From assembly GCA_020161795.1 (NCBI GenBank), contig JAIUOR010000010.1, positions 1-64,000 on the forward strand: DNA of 64,000 bases, given 5' to 3'. Source of the stretch: Actinomycetota bacterium (GTDB lineage: Bacteria > Actinomycetota > Actinomycetes > Propionibacteriales > Propionibacteriaceae). The position numbers were made by a program, and so were the translations under genes. Below the pieces are notes generated by a model that made no database searches, was not told the DNA's origin, and worked only from the letters and a program-made list of their open reading frames with translations. This document shows, in pieces, positions 61,453 to 64,000 of this stretch (position 1 is the first letter of the stretch; each line of letters starts with the position of its first letter).

Positions 61453-62988
61453 GTGATTGAGCGGTTGGCCCGGGTGCACGTGGGCTTGCGAGCCGGGCTG
61501 GCGATCGGCGCGGGCATCCTCACCGCCCTCGGTTTCGAGCCATTCGCCTGGTGGCCGCTGCTCTTCGCCGGGGTCGCCGGGCTCTCGCTGGTCGTGCTGG
61601 GCGCCGGCCGGCTGCGGCAGGCGCTGCTGCTCGGCTGGTGCTACGGGCTGGGTTACATGGGGGTGGGCCTGAACTGGATGCAGGCGATCTTCATCGACGC
61701 CATGGTCGGCATCGTGCTGGTCACCTCGCTGCTGTACGTGCTGCTGGCGGGCCTGCTCTTCGCCCTGCGAAAGCTTGCCCTGTGGCCGATCTACGCAGCG
61801 GCTGCCTGGGTGGCGGTGGAGGCGCTGATCTCGCGCTGGCCGTTCGACGGCTTCGGCTGGATGCGGCTGGGCTACACCATGACGGACGCCCCGCTGGCCG
61901 GTCTCTACCCGGTGATCGGGGTGGCGGGGACGACGTTCGTGATCGCCTGGCTGGGCCAGGGCCTGTTGTGGCTGCTGGATTCCTGGAGCCGGCGGCGCGC
62001 GGTCGCCGCGGCCGGCGCTCTGCTGCTGATCGGCTTGGGCGCCGGCTTGGGCGCCCAGCTGCCACCGGGGCCGGCGACGGGGGAGACCACCGCGATCGGC
62101 TGGGTCCAGGGCGGCGCTCCGGGCGGCGGGGTCTACGGCATCGGCCCGCCGCGGACCACCACCACCAACCATCTCGCCGAGACCACAGCCCTCTTCCAGC
62201 GGATCGACCGGGGCGAGTACCCGCGTCCCGACTTCGTGGTCTGGCCGGAGAACGGCACCGATCTCGACCCGCACCACGACGCCCCCACCGCGGCCATGGT
62301 GGAGCAGGCGCTCACCGTCGCGGGGGTGCCGATCTTCGTCGGCACCATCCTTGACGGCCCGGGCCCTGACGAGCGACAGACCGCCTCGATCTGGCTCGAC
62401 CCCGCCCAGGGCGAGCTGGATCGCTACACCAAACGCGGCATCGTCCCGTTCGGCGAGTTCGTGCCGTTCCGCGACATCCTGCTGCCGTTGATCCCGAAGC
62501 TCGGCTACGTCGGGGCGCAGTCCATTCCCGGCACCGCACCCGGTGTGGTCACCGCCCGCACCGCCACCGGGGAGTTCCCGCTCGGGGTGATGATCTGCTA
62601 CGACGTCTCCTTCGACCACATCGTCTACGACACCGTCCGGTACGGCGGGCAGGTGCTGGTGGTGCAGAGCAGCAATGCGATGTACCAGGGCACCGGCCAG
62701 ATCGACCAGCAGTTCGCCATGACCCGTGCCCGGGCGGCCGAACTGCGGCGCGAGGTGCTGGTGGTGACCACCAGCGGGGTCTCCGGGCTGATCCGCGCCG
62801 ACGGCAGCATCGCGTACTCGGTCTCCGATCCGGGCGCCGCCTCCGGCGTCGTCGAGCTGCCGCTGCGGGACGGGGTCACGCCCGCTGTCTCGACGGCACC
62901 GGTTCTCGAGGGCATCGCCGTCCTGCTGGCCCTGGTGGCGGCGACCTGGGGAGCTGTGGCCGGCGGCCGCCGATTCCGCCGGAGTTGA
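61453..62988 (+). CDS. lnt: Apolipoprotein N-acyltransferase
   Basis: This 511-aa membrane enzyme acylates lipoprotein N termini. About six N-terminal helices are followed by a nitrilase-fold domain with the triad Glu (VWPENGTD), Lys (YTKRGIVPFGEF) and Cys (MICYDVSF), and a C-terminal helix. The GTG at 61453 is 7 nt after TAAGCT, with no ribosome site. It is upstream of ppm1; in M. tuberculosis the two domains are fused (Rv2051c). Confidence 0.9.
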   Translation: MIERLARVHVGLRAGLAIGAGILTALGFEPFAWWPLLFAGVAGLSLVVLGAGRLRQALLLGWCYGLGYMGVGLNWMQAIFIDAMVGIVLVTSLLYVLLAGLLFALRKLALWPIYAAAAWVAVEALISRWPFDGFGWMRLGYTMTDAPLAGLYPVIGVAGTTFVIAWLGQGLLWLLDSWSRRRAVAAAGALLLIGLGAGLGAQLPPGPATGETTAIGWVQGGAPGGGVYGIGPPRTTTTNHLAETTALFQRIDRGEYPRPDFVVWPENGTDLDPHHDAPTAAMVEQALTVAGVPIFVGTILDGPGPDERQTASIWLDPAQGELDRYTKRGIVPFGEFVPFRDILLPLIPKLGYVGAQSIPGTAPGVVTARTATGEFPLGVMICYDVSFDHIVYDTVRYGGQVLVVQSSNAMYQGTGQIDQQFAMTRARAAELRREVLVVTTSGVSGLIRADGSIAYSVSDPGAASGVVELPLRDGVTPAVSTAPVLEGIAVLLALVAATWGAVAGGRRFRRS

Positions 62989-63039
62989 TATCGGCTGGCA
63001 GAATAGGACCGACCCGAGACCCCTCAGGATGGAGCTGCC

Positions 63040-63792
63040 GTGTCGCTCGACCGCGTGCTGGTCATCATCCCGACGTACAACGAGGCAGCCAATATCGGCC
63101 CGATCACCGCCCGGCTACGCGCCGCGGTACCGGAAGCCCACATCCTGGTCGTCGACGACAACTCCCCGGACGGAACCGGCCAACTGGCCGATGAGCTGGC
63201 CGCGGCCGATCCGCAGGTGCACGTGCTCCATCGCAAGGTGAAGGACGGCCTGGGCGGGGCCTACCTCGCGGGTTTCGCCTGGGGATTGGAACAGGGCTAC
63301 GACGTGCTGATCGAGCACGACGCCGACGGCTCCCATCGCCCCGAGGACGTGCCGCGGCTGCTGGAACGGCTGCACACAGCGGATGTCGTGAAGGGCTCCC
63401 GCTGGGTGCCCGGTGGCAAGGTGGTGAACTGGCCCAAATCGCGCGAACTGCTCTCCCGTGCTGGAAACCTGTGGGTCCGGATCTGCCTGGGTCTGCCGGT
63501 GGCCGATGCCACCGGCGGTTTCGCCGCCTGGCGGGCGGGTACCTTGCGGGGCATGGATCTGGCCGGTGTCGAAGCGCACGGCTACGGCTTCCAGGTCGAT
63601 CTGGCCTGGCGGGCGGTGCGCAACGGCTTCACGGTGGCCGAGGTGCCGATCGAGTTCGCCGACCGGCAGTTCGGCGATTCCAAGATGAGCCGCCGGATCG
63701 TCATCGAGGCGATGCTGTTGACCACCCGGTGGGGGATCGCCCACCGCCTCGGGCAACTGAAGCACTGGGCAACGAGCCGGAGGAACCGATGA
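63040..63792 (+). CDS. ppm1: Polyprenol monophosphomannose synthase
   Basis: This 250-aa GT2 glycosyltransferase moves mannose from GDP-mannose to polyprenyl phosphate. IIPTYNEAANI, ILVVDDNSPDGTGQ, and IEHDADGSH are the nucleotide and metal sites. No membrane domain, as in DPMS of the soluble class. GGATGGAG precedes the GTG. Works in lipoglycan/mannoprotein synthesis alongside lnt. Confidence 0.93.
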   Translation: MSLDRVLVIIPTYNEAANIGPITARLRAAVPEAHILVVDDNSPDGTGQLADELAAADPQVHVLHRKVKDGLGGAYLAGFAWGLEQGYDVLIEHDADGSHRPEDVPRLLERLHTADVVKGSRWVPGGKVVNWPKSRELLSRAGNLWVRICLGLPVADATGGFAAWRAGTLRGMDLAGVEAHGYGFQVDLAWRAVRNGFTVAEVPIEFADRQFGDSKMSRRIVIEAMLLTTRWGIAHRLGQLKHWATSRRNR

Positions 63793-64000
63793 CCGCGACC
63801 CCGGGGGCCTCCGCCCAGCGCGCTCGGCGCACCCTGCTGTGGATACTGGTGATCGCCTTCGTCGCGATCCCGATCGCCGAGTTCTGGGTGGTGACCACCG
63901 TCGGCGGAGCGCTGGGACTCTGGCCCACGCTCGCCCTCCTGGTCGTGAGTGCGGTCGCGGGAGCCTGGTTGATGCAGCGAGAGGGCGCGAAGGCCTGGAA
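63789..64000 (+). CDS. fxsA: FxsA family membrane protein, cut by the window end
   Basis: The first 70 residues show the FxsA pattern: two helices with IPIAEFWVVTTVGGALGL and AGAWLMQREGAKAW. Overlaps ppm1 (ATGA). The gene runs off the right edge. FxsA-type proteins affect phage exclusion in E. coli; the general role is unknown. Confidence 0.88.
   Translation, partial: MTATPGASAQRARRTLLWILVIAFVAIPIAEFWVVTTVGGALGLWPTLALLVVSAVAGAWLMQREGAKAW

Overview
The window is high-GC DNA from an actinobacterium. Evidence: a mycobacterial-type SOS box (TCGAAC-N4-GTTCGA) before an imuA'-imuB-dnaE2 cassette; a pgsA/DUF881/sbp/DUF881/gcvH/garA/merR/DUF151/merR block in the gene order of Mycobacterium tuberculosis Rv1822-Rv1830; DUF3000; PrimPolC-LigC; and a polyprenol-phosphate-mannose synthase beside an apolipoprotein N-acyltransferase. 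The sortase pilus and surface-protein style would suit Propionibacteriales, but that rank is inference. There is no phage, CRISPR array or intact insertion sequence. Genes are tightly packed, often with ATGA/GTGA/TGATG overlaps, and several starts look leaderless (TANNNT box 6-8 nt before the start codon, no Shine-Dalgarno).

Layout. 1-4200: pilus locus with a 5'-truncated tip/ancillary pilin, a major SpaA-type pilin and a class C sortase. 4200-9130: RNase D, DUF3000 protein, MsrB, LTA-synthase/MdoB-like enzyme, PrimPolC-type polymerase. 9130-9530: non-coding interval with a duplicated 73-bp repeat and a 17-bp tandem array. 9530-12330: LigC-type ligase, PPK2, CbiX-like protein. 12600-13180: four tRNAs (Val-GAC, Cys-GCA, Gly-GCC on minus; Val-CAC on plus). 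13445-24166: one giant sortase-anchored DUF11-repeat surface protein (3573 aa). 24200-28410: RNA cyclic phosphodiesterase, HisC-like aminotransferase, xi-class GST, and a DUF1648/GntR pair with a palindromic operator. 28527-36376: thrS, HIT hydrolase and the pgsA-to-MerR division/metabolism block. 36386-38810: ECF sigma factor with a membrane partner, and an MFS exporter.

38857-48050 is the most interesting region. A cobalamin riboswitch on the minus strand heads five tightly packed genes: a 1416-aa secreted protein combining a DUF4430 domain with an alpha/alpha-toroid (the two folds that make up intrinsic factor and transcobalamin), a second membrane-anchored DUF4430 protein, EcfT, a fused double EcfA ATPase, and an S component. 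I read this as a B12 capture-and-import system in which extracellular transcobalamin-like proteins hand corrinoid to an ECF transporter.

48153-53739: SOS mutasome (imuA', imuB, dnaE2). 53751-64000: AlkD-like glycosylase, small membrane protein, nucleoside hydrolase, CaCA exchanger, MFS, YqeY, MetX-MetW, 5'-3' exonuclease, Lnt, Ppm1, and FxsA cut by the window end.
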